From the NCBI GenBank assembly GCA_030590525.1, contig JAUUYI010000019.1:1-14222 (forward strand): a stretch of 14,222 nucleotides of DNA, in the 5' to 3' direction. This document shows, piece by piece, positions 1-9,165 of this stretch (position 1 is the first letter of the stretch; each line of letters begins with the position of its first letter). The notes below the pieces were generated by a model. The model made no database searches and was not told the DNA's origin. It worked only from the letters and a program-made list of their open reading frames with translations. The position numbers were made by a program, and so were the translations under genes. The stretch comes from Sedimenticola sp. (GTDB lineage Bacteria; Pseudomonadota; Gammaproteobacteria; Chromatiales; Chromatiaceae).

Positions 1-606
1 GAGGTATGGGACGACAAGGGGCAGCCGCTGCATGGCAAGAAAGGTGAGCTGGTCTGCACCACCCCTTTTCCCTCCATGCCGGTGAGCTTCTGGAACGACC
101 CGGACGGGAAGAGATATCACAGCGCTTACTTCGAGCGCTTTCCCAACGTCTGGTGCCATGGCGACTATGTGGCATTGACGGAGCACGATGGCCTGATTTT
201 CTATGGTCGCTCGGACACGGTCCTCAACCCGGGGGGCGTACGCATTGGCACTGCCGAAATCTATCGCCAGGTAGAGCAGATGCCAGAGGTGATCGAAAGC
301 CTGGTCATTGGTCAGGATTGGGACAACGACACGCGTGTCGTGCTGTTCGTCCAGCTACGGGAGGGGCTGCAACTGGACGAATCACTGCGGGATCGGATCC
401 GGCATCATATCCGGGTCAGCACCACACCCCGCCATACCCCCGCCCGCATCGTGCAGGTTTCTGCCATTCCCCGTACCAAGAGCGGCAAGATCGTGGAACT
501 GGCCGTCCGCGAGATAGTGCATGGGCGCCCGGTGAGAAACCAGGAGGCACTGGCCAACCCGGAGGTCCTGGAGCAATTTGCCAATCGTAAGGAACTGCAG
601 CAGTGA
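1..606 (+). CDS. aacS: Acetoacetyl-CoA synthetase (acetoacetate-CoA ligase), C-terminal part
   Basis: The open frame runs in from the window edge and gives 201 residues, the last third of an ANL-superfamily acyl-CoA synthetase (full bacterial enzymes are about 650 aa). Such enzymes activate acetoacetate with ATP and CoA in the cytoplasm, linking ketone-body or polyhydroxybutyrate breakdown to acetoacetyl-CoA. What is seen: the hinge motif [20 protein letters not shown] around bases 199-258, and the C-terminal catalytic lysine motif [10 protein letters not shown] around bases 469-498. The WCHGDY and SFWNDPDG stretches are typical of the acetoacetyl-CoA branch rather than plain acetyl-CoA synthetase. 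The first ATG in this frame (76) is internal, so the real start lies upstream. The stop overlaps the GTG start of the next gene (GTGA), which suggests translational coupling. Substrate assignment rests on overall resemblance; another short acyl-CoA ligase is possible but less likely. Confidence 0.88.
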   Translation, partial: EVWDDKGQPLHGKKGELVCTTPFPSMPVSFWNDPDGKRYHSAYFERFPNVWCHGDYVALTEHDGLIFYGRSDTVLNPGGVRIGTAEIYRQVEQMPEVIESLVIGQDWDNDTRVVLFVQLREGLQLDESLRDRIRHHIRVSTTPRHTPARIVQVSAIPRTKSGKIVELAVREIVHGRPVRNQEALANPEVLEQFANRKELQQ

Positions 607-1532
607 CAGCGCAACCGGAAAACGGTACCCAAAGGCGGTTCGGTGACAAGGAGTGCATCTACTATGATGGTTATTGGATTCGCTATTATCCACCACAGGA
701 GGAGAGCCTGGCCTACCGCAAGCATCTCATCGACAGCCTTACCCGCCGTGCCTTTCGTCATACGGAGGCGGGAATCAACACCCCGGGCCAGCGGTTGGAA
801 GCGGCACGTCAGGCCTATGAGGCAGAGACGGACCCGGCGCGCAAACGAGTCAATGGCGCGATGCTGGCCGGCGCCCTGTTCAACCGGGCCACAGACCTGT
901 TCACCGCTATCGTCGAACTGGAACACAAAGGGGTTCGGATCAGCGGTGAAAACGAACTGATGCAGCAATGCAGCGACTGTTTCAAACAGGCCCTGGAACT
1001 CGGTAAACAGGTCAGGCACTACAGCGGCCAGGAGGGAATCGATGAACTTTGGGGTGAACCGTTCAAGGCATTCACCCAGCCTGTCGCCAACCTGTTCGAC
1101 TCCCGCTACCGCAAGATCGCCCAAACCATGCGCGCTATCGATAATGTGACGGCGCGGCTGATACAGACCTTTCAGTGCGAGCCCACCTTCGAGGGTGTCA
1201 TTCAGCGCCTTGAACGACTGGCCTCCAGTGCCAAACTCCAGATCGAAACCATGAAGAGTGACGATAACTTCTTCAGCGTCTGGCCGGATCTCGTCGCGGC
1301 CCTGGAAGCGCTGGAAGGGTTCCAGCCGAAATGGATTCCTGAAGATGACAGTGAAACCTTGCAACATAATGAGCAAGGCGTGAAGTTGATCAACGCAGGG
1401 ACGGCTCTTATCACCTATCTTTCAGAAGCGCGGGTTCCAATGCCCAAGAGCACCAGAAATCTACTTCAATTGTGTGAATCGTTTAGTCAGGAGAGGAAAG
1501 ATCGAAGAACTGACGAGATATACGGTAGGTAA
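603..1532 (+). CDS. Hypothetical protein, mostly helical, partner of the downstream kinase
   Basis: I do not recognise this 309-aa protein. It starts at GTG 603, overlapping the upstream stop by 4 bp, with an AAGGA Shine-Dalgarno at about 590-594. No signal peptide, membrane segment or catalytic motif is visible. The N-terminus has an aromatic-rich patch ([14 protein letters not shown], residues 18-31), then long amphipathic helices rich in Glu, Gln, Arg and Leu to the C-terminus, so a soluble all-alpha protein is likely. Its last 59 bp overlap the start of the Ser/Thr kinase gene in another frame, and it is flanked by two same-strand genes. That makes it a natural candidate for a kinase substrate, scaffold or regulator, but this is inference from position only. 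The ORF is certainly coding: the gene fits exactly between two coupled neighbours and the antisense frames have no recognisable content. Confidence 0.75.
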   Translation: MTAQPENGTQRRFGDKECIYYDGYWIRYYPPQEESLAYRKHLIDSLTRRAFRHTEAGINTPGQRLEAARQAYEAETDPARKRVNGAMLAGALFNRATDLFTAIVELEHKGVRISGENELMQQCSDCFKQALELGKQVRHYSGQEGIDELWGEPFKAFTQPVANLFDSRYRKIAQTMRAIDNVTARLIQTFQCEPTFEGVIQRLERLASSAKLQIETMKSDDNFFSVWPDLVAALEALEGFQPKWIPEDDSETLQHNEQGVKLINAGTALITYLSEARVPMPKSTRNLLQLCESFSQERKDRRTDEIYGR

Positions 1533-2787
1533 GTTCCAGATACGAAAGCTGATCGGACGAGGAGCCACCAGCTCAGTCTATCTGGCGGAAGACCCCTTTA
1601 CCCGGATGGAGGTGGCGATCAAGATCGCCAGTCAGGGTGTACTGAATGACCCGGCCAACGGTCACCGCTCTAGAAAAATGTTCATGAACGAGGCGAGCCT
1701 TGCAGGAAAGCTGCGCCATCCTCACATCGTTGCGGTGTTCGATGCAGGAACCGAGAAGGATATGCACTATATCGTGATGGAGTATGTGCATGGCAAAACC
1801 CTGAAGCCCTTCTGCTCACCCGATTCTCTGCTGCCCATGGATGATGTGGTCGAGATAATCTTCAAATGCTGCAATGCCCTGGATTATGCCTACCGCCAGG
1901 GCTTGATCCACAGGGACATCAAACCTGCCAACCTGCTGATCACCGGTGGCACGGATGTCAAAATCAGCGACTTTGGAACGGCGCTGCTGGCGGATGCCAA
2001 ATTGACTCAGGTGGTCGATGCGGTAGGCACCCCCAGCTATATGTCGCCGGAGCAGATCACCGGGCAGCAGATCAGCCAGAAGGCGGACATCTACTCCCTG
2101 GGGGTAGTTATGTACCAGTTGCTGACAGGAAAACTCCCTTTTTCCGCCACCAACCAGTACGAACTGACACAGCTTATCACCCGGGGAAAACCTACCCCGT
2201 TAGAGTCCTTTCGCGGTGATATTCCCCAGGAGGTCAGAGATATCGTCTACCGCTGCCTGGAGAAGAAGCCACAAGACCGTTATGCCACCTGGCAGTTGCT
2301 GGCACAGGATCTCTCCCGGGCGCATGAGCAGTTGGAGGCCCTCTCCCCCAACGTATCCGACACCCGTAAATACAATCTGCTGAAGCAGCTCAGTTTCTTC
2401 CGTAACTTCACCGACGTGGAGTTATGGGAGGTGCTGAGAATCAGTAAGTGGCATCGATTTCCCGCCGGGAAAAAGCTGCTGCGGCAAGGTAAGATCGGCA
2501 GATCTTTCTTCATCCTCGCCACTGGTGATGCCAGAATAATTAAAAATGATGCCCAACTGGGGGTGATCGAGCGGGGCCAGTGCTTCGGTGAGATGGCTTA
2601 TATCCACGGTAAAAAAAGGCCCCGTAGTGCCAGCGTAGTAAGCAACAGGGAGGTAACGGTGATCAAGATCGTCGCCGAGGCCCTGCAGGAGGCACCCGAT
2701 CAGCTGCAGACCAAGTTCAACAAAGAACTGCTGGCCACCCTGGCAGAGCGCCTGGAAAAGACCTCGCTGATGGCATCAGCCCTTTAA
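1474..2787 (+). CDS. Ser/Thr protein kinase with C-terminal cyclic-nucleotide-binding domain
   Basis: A 437-aa cytoplasmic Hanks-type kinase (about residues 22-285) fused to a CRP/PKA-like cNMP-binding domain (about 300-435). Kinase signatures seen: glycine loop IGRGATSSVYLAED (27-40), VAIK lysine K50, helix-C glutamate E73, catalytic loop HRDIKPAN (146-153, D148), DFG (166-168) and GTPSYMSPEQ (185-194). All catalytic residues are present, so an active kinase is expected. The cNMP domain has the phosphate-binding cassette FGEMA (371-375) and the arginine in PRSASV (R384), so it could bind cAMP or cGMP. No membrane segment is present, unlike PknB-type receptors. The start is uncertain: GTG 1474 is the only reasonable in-frame start before the glycine loop, it lacks a clear Shine-Dalgarno, and it lies inside the preceding gene, so translation probably depends on coupling. 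The fusion implies cyclic-nucleotide control of phosphorylation; the substrate is unknown. Confidence 0.9.
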   Translation: MNRLVRRGKIEELTRYTVGKFQIRKLIGRGATSSVYLAEDPFTRMEVAIKIASQGVLNDPANGHRSRKMFMNEASLAGKLRHPHIVAVFDAGTEKDMHYIVMEYVHGKTLKPFCSPDSLLPMDDVVEIIFKCCNALDYAYRQGLIHRDIKPANLLITGGTDVKISDFGTALLADAKLTQVVDAVGTPSYMSPEQITGQQISQKADIYSLGVVMYQLLTGKLPFSATNQYELTQLITRGKPTPLESFRGDIPQEVRDIVYRCLEKKPQDRYATWQLLAQDLSRAHEQLEALSPNVSDTRKYNLLKQLSFFRNFTDVELWEVLRISKWHRFPAGKKLLRQGKIGRSFFILATGDARIIKNDAQLGVIERGQCFGEMAYIHGKKRPRSASVVSNREVTVIKIVAEALQEAPDQLQTKFNKELLATLAERLEKTSLMASAL

Positions 2788-2834
2788 TTCTACTCTGCCA
2801 GGTCATACCTCAAGTTTCGGAGTTCAAGTAACAT

Positions 2835-2997
2835 AATCGCTCTTCCTCTGATCAAGTGGGTAAATTACCGTTGTAGGGCCGAATTCATTCGGCCGATTCG
2901 ATGGTCGAATAAATTCGACCCTACATTTCTGTATTACAGTTGGAACGTGTTTTGACAAAAATGTTGATTTACCCACTCAACCAGGGGAAGAGCCATT
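2835..2997. repeat. Nested inverted-repeat element (MITE-like), 163 bp
   Basis: The intergenic stretch 2788-3068 has no gene but holds a structured element. Its outer arms 2835-2865 and 2967-2997 are inverted copies matching at 26 of 31 positions; the core is GCTCTTCC at 2839-2846 against GGAAGAGC at 2986-2993. Nested inside is a second inverted repeat (2872-2894 with 2903-2925). I see no target-site duplication at its ends. The size and symmetry suit a non-autonomous miniature element or a folded intergenic repeat. It sits at the 3' end of the kinase operon and could end transcription from both sides. Confidence 0.7.
2872..2925. repeat. Paired REP-like hairpins inside the 163-bp element
   Basis: Arms 2872-2894 and 2903-2925 are inverted copies, 20 of 23 positions matching, beginning TGTAGGG and ending CCCTACA. 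Each arm is also a hairpin by itself: GGCCGAAT-TC-ATTCGGCC at 2877-2894 and GGTCGAAT-AA-ATTCGACC at 2903-2920. The DNA or RNA can therefore fold either as one long stem or as two short ones. From memory, repeats of the type GGTCGAATAAATTCGACC occur between genes in many gammaproteobacteria; this was not checked. Confidence 0.75.
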
Positions 2998-3068
2998 GTC
3001 TGCGGATGGCGCCTTGCATGGACACATTTGGGGGGCTCTGAGTCCATCAATATAACCTTGTTGGAGCA

Positions 3069-3461
3069 CTAGCCAGCGGCATTCACAAGCAGGCTCTTGA
3101 GTTTCTTAGGCGACTGGGGGCCCAGCAATACCTTTGCAATCTTTCCATCCTGCACCAGAATGGTGGTGGGGGTGGCCCGAACGTTGTATTTCCGGGCGCT
3201 CTCGAGATCCCGTGAAATATCCACGCTGATGACGGGCTCGCCCTCTCGTGCCAGCTCCTCGATAACGGGCGTCATGCTGCGACAAGGGCCACAGCGGGGG
3301 CTGTGGAAATAGATCAACTCCCATCCTCCCTCTGGCACGGCTGAATCCCCCACTGCAGGCGCCGGCCGGCCGACCATCCTTTTTGACTGCAGAAAGATGT
3401 TCAGCTGCAGCAGGACGATGCCCCCCACCACTACCAGTACCAACACGCCAATCCAGGACAT
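3069..3461 (-). CDS. Membrane-anchored thioredoxin-family protein
   Basis: A 130-aa protein with one N-terminal membrane segment (about residues 3-23, IGVLVLVVVGGIVLLQL) followed by a thioredoxin fold. The redox motif CGPC is at residues 57-60 (SPRCGPCRSM) and the cis-proline segment ATPTT at 96-100 (P98), so a working dithiol-disulfide site is expected. The N-terminal anchor suggests that the thioredoxin domain faces the periplasm, for example in protein-disulfide or cytochrome maturation chemistry, but topology is inferred. The start at 3461 is preferred over the longer frame to 3512 because a purine-rich GGAGGAGGGGGA lies directly before it and the membrane segment follows at once. The gene is divergent from the YihY-type gene; the longer frame would overlap that gene. 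It is shorter than TlpA/DsbE proteins and closer to plain thioredoxin. Confidence 0.85.
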   Translation of the reverse strand: MSWIGVLVLVVVGGIVLLQLNIFLQSKRMVGRPAPAVGDSAVPEGGWELIYFHSPRCGPCRSMTPVIEELAREGEPVISVDISRDLESARKYNVRATPTTILVQDGKIAKVLLGPQSPKKLKSLLVNAAG

Positions 3462-3503
3462 TCCCCCTCCTCCATATCTAAGGGCTCGCGATTCCGCCGC
3501 ACG

Positions 3504-4463
3504 ATGAAACATAATCCGCTATTATATACTTTCACACCCCGAGAGCATCACCATACCATTGCCTCCCCCATGCAGCGGCAGTCACACCAGTATTTGAAGA
3601 TTCTCCGACACCCGTTTCAATTTCCCTTGCGGGTGATCACCGGGTTCCGCGCCAGTCAGGGAATGCTGCTCTCCGGCGCCGTCGCCTACTATGCCCTGCT
3701 CTCTATCGTCCCACTGATCATCCTGATCCTGCTGGCACTCTCGCACGTGGTGGACGAACAGTTACTGCTCCAGACCCTGCGGGAACACATCGAGGTGGTG
3801 GTCCCGGCCCATGCCGATGTAGTGGTCAATCAGATATCCCTGTTTCTGGAGCACCGGGAAGTAGTCAGCTGGATCCTGATCGTGGTACTGCTCTTCTTCA
3901 GCTCCATGGCCTTTACTGTGCTGGAAAACGCCATGTCCTTTATTTTCCATCACCGAGTCACGATAACGCGCCGCCACTTCTTACTCTCGGCCATTTTACC
4001 TTACATCTATATCGTTGCACTGGGTATCGGATTTCTGCTGATGACTCTGATATCGGGTGCCCTCGATGCGCTGGGAAGCCATGACGTGTCGCTGTTCGGA
4101 CATCACTGGTCTCTGGCGAGTGCATCCAGGTTGTTACTCTACCTGATCGGGCTGGGCGGTCAGATCCTGATCCTGAGCTCCTTCTACCTGATTATGCCCG
4201 TAGGTAAACTCTCTCTGCGCCATGCACTGGTAGGAGGCGTCACCGCAGCGATCCTGTGGGAGGGGACTCGCCATTTGCTGGTCTGGTACTTCTCTACCCT
4301 CTCGTTCGTTGGTGTGGTCTACGGCTCCCTTGCCACCACCATCGTCGCCCTGCTCAGCCTGGAGGCAGCCGCCATGATCCTGCTGCTCGGCGCGCAGGTG
4401 ATCGCAGAGTATGAACGCTTCGGGCAGGATATGAAGGAACAGGATGCTGGCATCCACAGCTGA
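3504..4463 (+). CDS. YihY/UPF0761 family inner-membrane protein
   Basis: A 319-aa polytopic membrane protein of the YihY/UPF0761 family (Virul_fac_BrkB; once mislabelled ribonuclease BN). Six hydrophobic segments are visible, at about residues 53-80, 118-140, 157-185, 208-235, 240-262 and 270-295. Family-typical stretches include GAVAYYALLSIVPL near the first segment and SLEAAAMILLLGAQVIAEYE near the end. The molecular role of the family is not established; envelope integrity or transport has been proposed. The start is uncertain: ATG 3504 gives the full frame but has no clear Shine-Dalgarno and overlaps the long form of the divergent thioredoxin frame. ATG 3570 (MQRQSHQ) would begin closer to where relatives begin. 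The C-terminal end converges on the 5-oxoprolinase gene with a 54-bp gap. Confidence 0.87.
   Translation: MKHNPLLYTFTPREHHHTIASPMQRQSHQYLKILRHPFQFPLRVITGFRASQGMLLSGAVAYYALLSIVPLIILILLALSHVVDEQLLLQTLREHIEVVVPAHADVVVNQISLFLEHREVVSWILIVVLLFFSSMAFTVLENAMSFIFHHRVTITRRHFLLSAILPYIYIVALGIGFLLMTLISGALDALGSHDVSLFGHHWSLASASRLLLYLIGLGGQILILSSFYLIMPVGKLSLRHALVGGVTAAILWEGTRHLLVWYFSTLSFVGVVYGSLATTIVALLSLEAAAMILLLGAQVIAEYERFGQDMKEQDAGIHS
3521..3526 (-). promoter_or_regulatory. Candidate -10 box for the thioredoxin-like gene
   Basis: The - strand reads a perfect TATAAT here, about 60 bp upstream of the start at 3461. I could not find a convincing -35 box at 16-18 bp spacing, so this is weak. The + strand reads TATACT at 3525-3530 in the same AT-rich island, which could instead serve the YihY-type gene if its true start is ATG 3570. 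Confidence 0.3.
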
Positions 4464-4517
4464 CACCGCCTTCTGCCAGCAACACCCCGCAATAGCTGCG
4501 GAAGTAGCATGGGCCGC

Positions 4518-7500
4518 TCACTCCGGTGTACCGTAACCTCCGCCGCCCGGGGTCTCAATCACAAAAAGATCACCAGGCGTCACCTCCACCTGCCCCCGCG
4601 AATCCAACTCCGTCACCCGACCATCCGCGTGCTCCACCCGGTTGTCGCCCACCTTTCCCGGCTCACCACCCGCCAGCCCGTAGGGTGGCACCTGCCGGTG
4701 ACCCGCAAGGATGCTGGCACTCATCGACTGCAGAAAACGGAGCCTTCGTTCAACTCCATCCCCTCCCCGGTGCCGGCCCCTTCCACCTGAGCCGCGACGT
4801 ATCTTGAATGACTCCAGCCGCACCGGGAAACGCCACTCCAGCACTTCCGGGTCGGTGAGACGGGAATTGGTCATATGGGTATGCACTGCATCGGCGCCAT
4901 CCCGGCGCGGGGTGGCGCCAGCACCCCCACAGACGGTCTCGTAGTACTGATACTCTCCGTTTCCCCAGGTGAAATTGTTCATGGTTCCCTGGGAGGCTGC
5001 CGCCACCTGCAATGCCCCCAGCAGGGTGTCGACGATCACCTGCGAGGTCTCCACGTTACCCGCCACCACCGCTGCCGGGTAACTGGGGTTGATCATGGAA
5101 TCCTCCGGAATAATCAGTTCCAGTGGTTTCATACACCCCTCATTGAGCGGGATATCATCATCTACCAGGCAGCGAAAGACATAGAGCACAGCCGCCCTGC
5201 AGACAGAAGCAGGCGCGTTGTAGTTGCCTGGGTGCTGATGGCTCGTGCCGGTGAAGTCGACACAGGCACTGCGCGCCTCCCGGTCCAGGGTGATCTTCGC
5301 ACAGATGCGGGAACCATCGTCCATGTCATAGCTGAATTGTCCGTCGTCCAGCACCTCCAATACCCGCCGTACCGCCTCTTCCGCGTTGTCCTGAACATGC
5401 TGCATGTAGGCGTGAACCACCTTCAGGCCAAAGTGGTCAACCATTTTCAGCAACTCCTGCATCCCCTTCTCACAGGCGGCCAGCTGGGCTTTGAAATCAG
5501 CTATATTGGTATCGATACTGCGTGCCGGCCAAGGGCCGCTGGCCAGCAGTTCACGAATGGCCTGTTCCTGAAAACGACCCGCATCCACCAGTTTCAGATT
5601 GTCGATCAGCACCCCTTCCTCTTCTACAGTGGCGGAATCCGGCGGCATCGATCCCGGCGTCTTGCCCCCGATATCCGCATGGTGCCCGCGTGCGGCCACG
5701 TAGAAGATCGCAGCCCTTCCCGTTTTGTCGAAAACCGGCTTGATTACCGTCACATCGGGCAGGTGGGTACCACCGTTGTAGGGGGCATTGAGGGCATAGG
5801 CATCCCCTTTTCGCATACGACCGGCACGCCCCCGGATCACCGTTTTGATACTCTCACTCATGGAGCCCAGATGCACCGGCATGTGAGGGGCATTGGCAAT
5901 CAGATCACCCTGCTGGTTGAACAGGGCACAGGAGAAATCGAGCCGCTCCTTGATGTTGACCGAGACTGCCGTATTCTCCAACACCATACCCATCTGCTCT
6001 GCGATTGACATGAACAGGTTGTTGAATATCTCCAGCATCACCGGGTCGACCCGGGTGCCGATGGCCACCCGCTCCGGCAACGGCAGATAGCGCTCCAGCA
6101 ACAGGTTGTCCTGCTCCGTCAGCTGCACCCGCCAGCCGGGCTCTACGATTGTCGTGCCGGTGGCCTCCACGATCACAGCGGGGCCCTCCACCATCTGTCC
6201 CGACGGCAACGACTCGCGCAGGAAAAAGGGAGTCTCTTGAGGCTCGCCGTTCATGACCACCGGGTGGTGAGCCATCGGTTCGGACAGCAACTGTCCGGCT
6301 TCCGCCCGCCTGCTCAGCTCCAATGGATGCCCGGTTCCTATCACTTCCACCTGGACCGCCTCCACCAGCAACGATTTCTCCGCTGCAATGAAACCAAAGC
6401 GCTGCCTGTGCAGTCGCTCGAATGAATCGATTACTTCTCCCACGCTGCCGGATTCCGTTAACAGGGTGGTATCGGACCCCTGATAGCGCAGGTGCAGGCG
6501 ACGTCGGCAATGGATGCACCCGGCATCGACCCCCTGGGCTGCCATCTCCCGCTCGCCTTCACCCTGCAGGGCATCGAAGATCTGCTTCAGCCGCCCCATC
6601 AATGGTGGTTCCAGTATCGCCTCCACCGCCTGTTCTTTCACCAGCCTCAGATCGGCCAGACCCATACCAAACGCCGAGAGTACGCCAGCGAAGGGATGCA
6701 GAAAGATGCGCTTCATCCCCAGGGCATCCGCCACCAGGCAGGCATGCTGGCCACCGGCACCACCGAAACAACAGAGGGTATAACCGGAAACATCGTAACC
6801 CCGCTGCACCGAGATACGCTTGATTGCATTGGCCATATTCTCCACCGCAATGGCGAGAAACCCATCCGCCACCTGCTCCGGCGTACGTCGTTCGCCAGTC
6901 GCTTCCTCGATCCGCTCCACCAGCACCCCGAAAGCGGCGCGCACCTGCGCTGCATCCAGTGGCTGGTCGGCCGAAGGCCCGAAAGAGCGGGGAAAATAGT
7001 CCGGCTGCAGCTTACCCAGCATCACATTGCAGTCGGTGACGGTGAGTGGCCCACCGTTGCGGTAACTGGCAGGTCCAGGGCGGGCCCCGGCAGAATCGGG
7101 GCCCACCCGATAACGAAAACCATCAAACTGCAGGATCGAGCCACCCCCGGCAGCCACCGTATGAATCAGCATCATGGGGGCACGCAGCCGGACCCCTGCC
7201 ACTTCAGTCTCAAACGCCCGCTCATACTCCCCGGCAAAATGGCTCACATCGGTGGAGGTACCGCCCATATCAAAACCAACCAGGCGGTCGAATCCTGCGG
7301 CCTGGGCAGTCTGCACCATTCCCACCACCCCGCCGGCCGGCCCGGAAAGAATGGCATCCTTGCCCTGAAATCTGTGGGCGTCGGTAAGCCCGCCATTGGA
7401 CTGCATGAACATCAGGCCGCCGGCCTCTCCCGACATCCCCCGCAACTCCCCTGCCACCCGACTCACATAGCGGCGCAGGATGGGGGAAAGATAGGCATCC

Positions 7501-8141
7501 AGCACCGTGGTATCCCCCCGCCCCACCAGTTTCATCAGTGGGCTCACCTCGGCACTCACCGAGACCTGGGTGAAACCGATTTCACGGGCGATCCCGGCCA
7601 CCGCCTGTTCGTGTTCCGGGTAGCGATAACCGTGCATAAAGAGGATGGCGACCGACCTCAGCCCTCGATCCCAGGCCTGCTGCAGCCCCCGTCGCGCCTG
7701 CACTACATCCAGGGGCCGCACCTGCTCTCCCCGGGCACCGACACGCTCATCGACCTCCAGCACCTCCGTGTAGAGCATCTCGGGAAGCGCGATATCCAGT
7801 ACAAACAGATCCGGCCGGGTCTGGTAGCCGATACGCAGGGCGTCACCGAAGCCTCGGGTCACCGCCAGTAACGTCGGCTCACCCTGGCGCTCCAGCAGGG
7901 CGTTGGTGGCCACCGTGGTCCCCATCTTCACCGCCGAGATCCGCTCTGCCGGCAACGGCTCCCCGGGGGCGACCCCCAACAACTCCCGGATCCCCTGGAT
8001 AGCGGCATCCGCATACTGGCCCGGGTTCTCTGACAGCAGTTTGTCGGTCACCACCTGGCCGTCCGGCCGCCGCGCCACCACATCGGTAAAGGTGCCACCC
8101 CGGTCCACCCAGAATTGCCATTTGCCCTGGTTATCGGTCAT
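4518..8141 (-). CDS. oplA: 5-oxoprolinase / hydantoinase A+B fusion protein, ATP-dependent type
   Basis: A 1207-aa protein with the complete architecture of eukaryotic-type 5-oxoprolinase (OPLAH, about 1,290 aa). It opens with a hydantoinase A N-domain ([18 protein letters not shown] near residues 10-27), then the HyuA ATPase core ([17 protein letters not shown] and [19 protein letters not shown]), and from about residue 694 a HyuB domain ([20 protein letters not shown]) that ends in GGGGYGTPE. The family hydrolyses 5-oxoproline to glutamate with ATP, as part of glutathione turnover, or opens hydantoin-like rings; substrate cannot be fixed from sequence. The start is ambiguous: ATG 8141 or TTG 8150 three codons earlier, with AAGGG at about 8153-8157. 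ATG is chosen. No transporter or pxpABC-type gene is adjacent. Its GC-rich antisense frames are long but meaningless. Confidence 0.93.
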   Translation of the reverse strand: MTDNQGKWQFWVDRGGTFTDVVARRPDGQVVTDKLLSENPGQYADAAIQGIRELLGVAPGEPLPAERISAVKMGTTVATNALLERQGEPTLLAVTRGFGDALRIGYQTRPDLFVLDIALPEMLYTEVLEVDERVGARGEQVRPLDVVQARRGLQQAWDRGLRSVAILFMHGYRYPEHEQAVAGIAREIGFTQVSVSAEVSPLMKLVGRGDTTVLDAYLSPILRRYVSRVAGELRGMSGEAGGLMFMQSNGGLTDAHRFQGKDAILSGPAGGVVGMVQTAQAAGFDRLVGFDMGGTSTDVSHFAGEYERAFETEVAGVRLRAPMMLIHTVAAGGGSILQFDGFRYRVGPDSAGARPGPASYRNGGPLTVTDCNVMLGKLQPDYFPRSFGPSADQPLDAAQVRAAFGVLVERIEEATGERRTPEQVADGFLAIAVENMANAIKRISVQRGYDVSGYTLCCFGGAGGQHACLVADALGMKRIFLHPFAGVLSAFGMGLADLRLVKEQAVEAILEPPLMGRLKQIFDALQGEGEREMAAQGVDAGCIHCRRRLHLRYQGSDTTLLTESGSVGEVIDSFERLHRQRFGFIAAEKSLLVEAVQVEVIGTGHPLELSRRAEAGQLLSEPMAHHPVVMNGEPQETPFFLRESLPSGQMVEGPAVIVEATGTTIVEPGWRVQLTEQDNLLLERYLPLPERVAIGTRVDPVMLEIFNNLFMSIAEQMGMVLENTAVSVNIKERLDFSCALFNQQGDLIANAPHMPVHLGSMSESIKTVIRGRAGRMRKGDAYALNAPYNGGTHLPDVTVIKPVFDKTGRAAIFYVAARGHHADIGGKTPGSMPPDSATVEEEGVLIDNLKLVDAGRFQEQAIRELLASGPWPARSIDTNIADFKAQLAACEKGMQELLKMVDHFGLKVVHAYMQHVQDNAEEAVRRVLEVLDDGQFSYDMDDGSRICAKITLDREARSACVDFTGTSHQHPGNYNAPASVCRAAVLYVFRCLVDDDIPLNEGCMKPLELIIPEDSMINPSYPAAVVAGNVETSQVIVDTLLGALQVAAASQGTMNNFTWGNGEYQYYETVCGGAGATPRRDGADAVHTHMTNSRLTDPEVLEWRFPVRLESFKIRRGSGGRGRHRGGDGVERRLRFLQSMSASILAGHRQVPPYGLAGGEPGKVGDNRVEHADGRVTELDSRGQVEVTPGDLFVIETPGGGGYGTPE

Positions 8142-8176
8142 GAGATTCAAGCACCCTTGTGTAGAATCATAGAATA

Positions 8177-8275
8177 TAGAAGTCAGAAGTCAGAAGTCAG
8201 ACTGGGATCGCTCCAGACCCTGGGAGGTTCCCCTGTTTTTCATTCTGAGTACTGACTCCTGAATACTGACTTCTA
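8177..8275. repeat. Heptamer tandem repeats forming a hairpin
   Basis: Between oplA and tcdA lie three perfect tandem GAAGTCA copies (8179-8199). About 45 bp on are four degenerate heptamers, CTGAGTA, CTGACTC, CTGAATA and CTGACTT (8245-8272), in the opposite orientation. The outermost TAGAAGTCAG (8177-8186) and CTGACTTCTA (8266-8275) are perfect inverted copies. The rest of the 165-bp gap shows no gene. Heptamer tandem repeats (STRR) are described in cyanobacteria; whether this is related is unknown. Confidence 0.75.
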
Positions 8276-8306
8276 GGTTTATCCCCGTGTCATCTGACTT
8301 GACTCA

Positions 8307-9092
8307 TCAACCGCCACCGATGCGATTCAACACCAGCGACGCAGCCAGCAACCCGAAACTGGCAGTGACCGTCATCACCGATCCAAATCCAGCGCAGTTG
8401 AGGTCACCGCTGCCAGAGGCTGATTTATGCTGGCAAACATCCCCATCGGCAACCGGGTAACGGGGCTGCTCACCAGAATAGATGCAGGGGATGTCGAAGC
8501 GCCGTTTGATATTACGGGAAAAACCATACTCCTTGCGCAGCAGCTTGCGAGTTCGGGAGAGCAGAGGGTCATGTTCCGTGCGACTGAGGTCAGCGACCCG
8601 TATCTGGACCGGATCGAGTCGCCCCCCGGCCCCTCCCACGGTGACCAGTCTCTGTTTGCGGCGCCGGCAGTGGGCGATCAGCGCCGCCTTGACCCGAAAG
8701 ACATCGATGCAATCCACCACATAGTCGAACTCTTCATGGACCAGATGCTGCAGGTTGCCCTCCTCCACGAACGCCTCCACCCGCTCTACCCGGCAGGCAG
8801 GATTGATGGCCAGGATACGCTCTCCCATGGCATCCACCTTGGAACGGCCGATCTGCCCCTCCAGCGCATGGATCTGGCGATTGATATTGGATTCAGCCAG
8901 GTGGTCGAGATCGATCAGGGTCAGCTGCCCGACTCCACTGCGTGCGAGGGCCTCCGCCACCCAGGAGCCGACGCCCCCGATGCCCACCACGCAGATATGT
9001 GCACGACTAAACCGCGCCAGCCCCTCCGCCCCGTAGAGCCGGGCGATGCCACCGAAGCGACGCCCATGATCCATCTCGTTGCTTTCTGACAC
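8307..9092 (-). CDS. tcdA: tRNA threonylcarbamoyladenosine dehydratase (E1-like)
   Basis: A 261-aa protein of the ThiF/MoeB/E1 superfamily, matching E. coli TcdA (CsdL, 268 aa) along its length. TcdA uses ATP to cyclise the t6A carboxylate in ANN-reading tRNAs to ct6A. Seen: RRFGGIARLYG at residues 11-21, nucleotide-binding VVGIGGVGSW (35-44), the acidic residue in LIDLD (D61), NRQIHALEGQIGRSK (71-85) and DCID (127-130). All are typical of the family. GTG 9092 is chosen because AGGAG lies 5 bp upstream and the N-terminus then matches the length before RFGG in E. coli TcdA; ATG 9074 is the alternative and the longer frame to 9266 runs back over nfo. The usual CsdA-CsdE sulfur partners are not beside it. 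The gene is divergent from nfo, with 73 bp between the starts. Confidence 0.93.
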   Translation of the reverse strand: MSESNEMDHGRRFGGIARLYGAEGLARFSRAHICVVGIGGVGSWVAEALARSGVGQLTLIDLDHLAESNINRQIHALEGQIGRSKVDAMGERILAINPACRVERVEAFVEEGNLQHLVHEEFDYVVDCIDVFRVKAALIAHCRRRKQRLVTVGGAGGRLDPVQIRVADLSRTEHDPLLSRTRKLLRKEYGFSRNIKRRFDIPCIYSGEQPRYPVADGDVCQHKSASGSGDLNCAGFGSVMTVTASFGLLAASLVLNRIGGG

Positions 9093-9165
9093 TTCCACTC
9101 CTCTATACAGCCGTTTCCAGGTATATTGCTCCCCCTGAACCAGCGAACCCGGTAGAGGAAGTATT

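Noticed and set aside
405..1376. A 323-aa - strand frame across the aacS end and the unknown gene
   Set aside because: It lies opposite two coupled + strand genes, has no start with a ribosome-binding site and no domain; treated as a shadow.
3001..3057. ATGGAC/GTCCAT inverted pair as a terminator for the thioredoxin-like gene
   Set aside because: The 6-bp stem has a long loop and no T-run on the - strand, so it is too weak to call.
4875..7871. Long + strand frames (377 aa at 4875-6008 and 459 aa at 6492-7871) opposite oplA
   Set aside because: They are antisense of a clear HyuA/HyuB coding sequence, low in recognisable motifs and rich in His, Pro and Arg, as expected of shadow frames in GC-rich DNA.
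8177..8275. A CRISPR-like array
   Set aside because: The repeat unit is 7 bp, tandem without spacers, and no cas gene is present.
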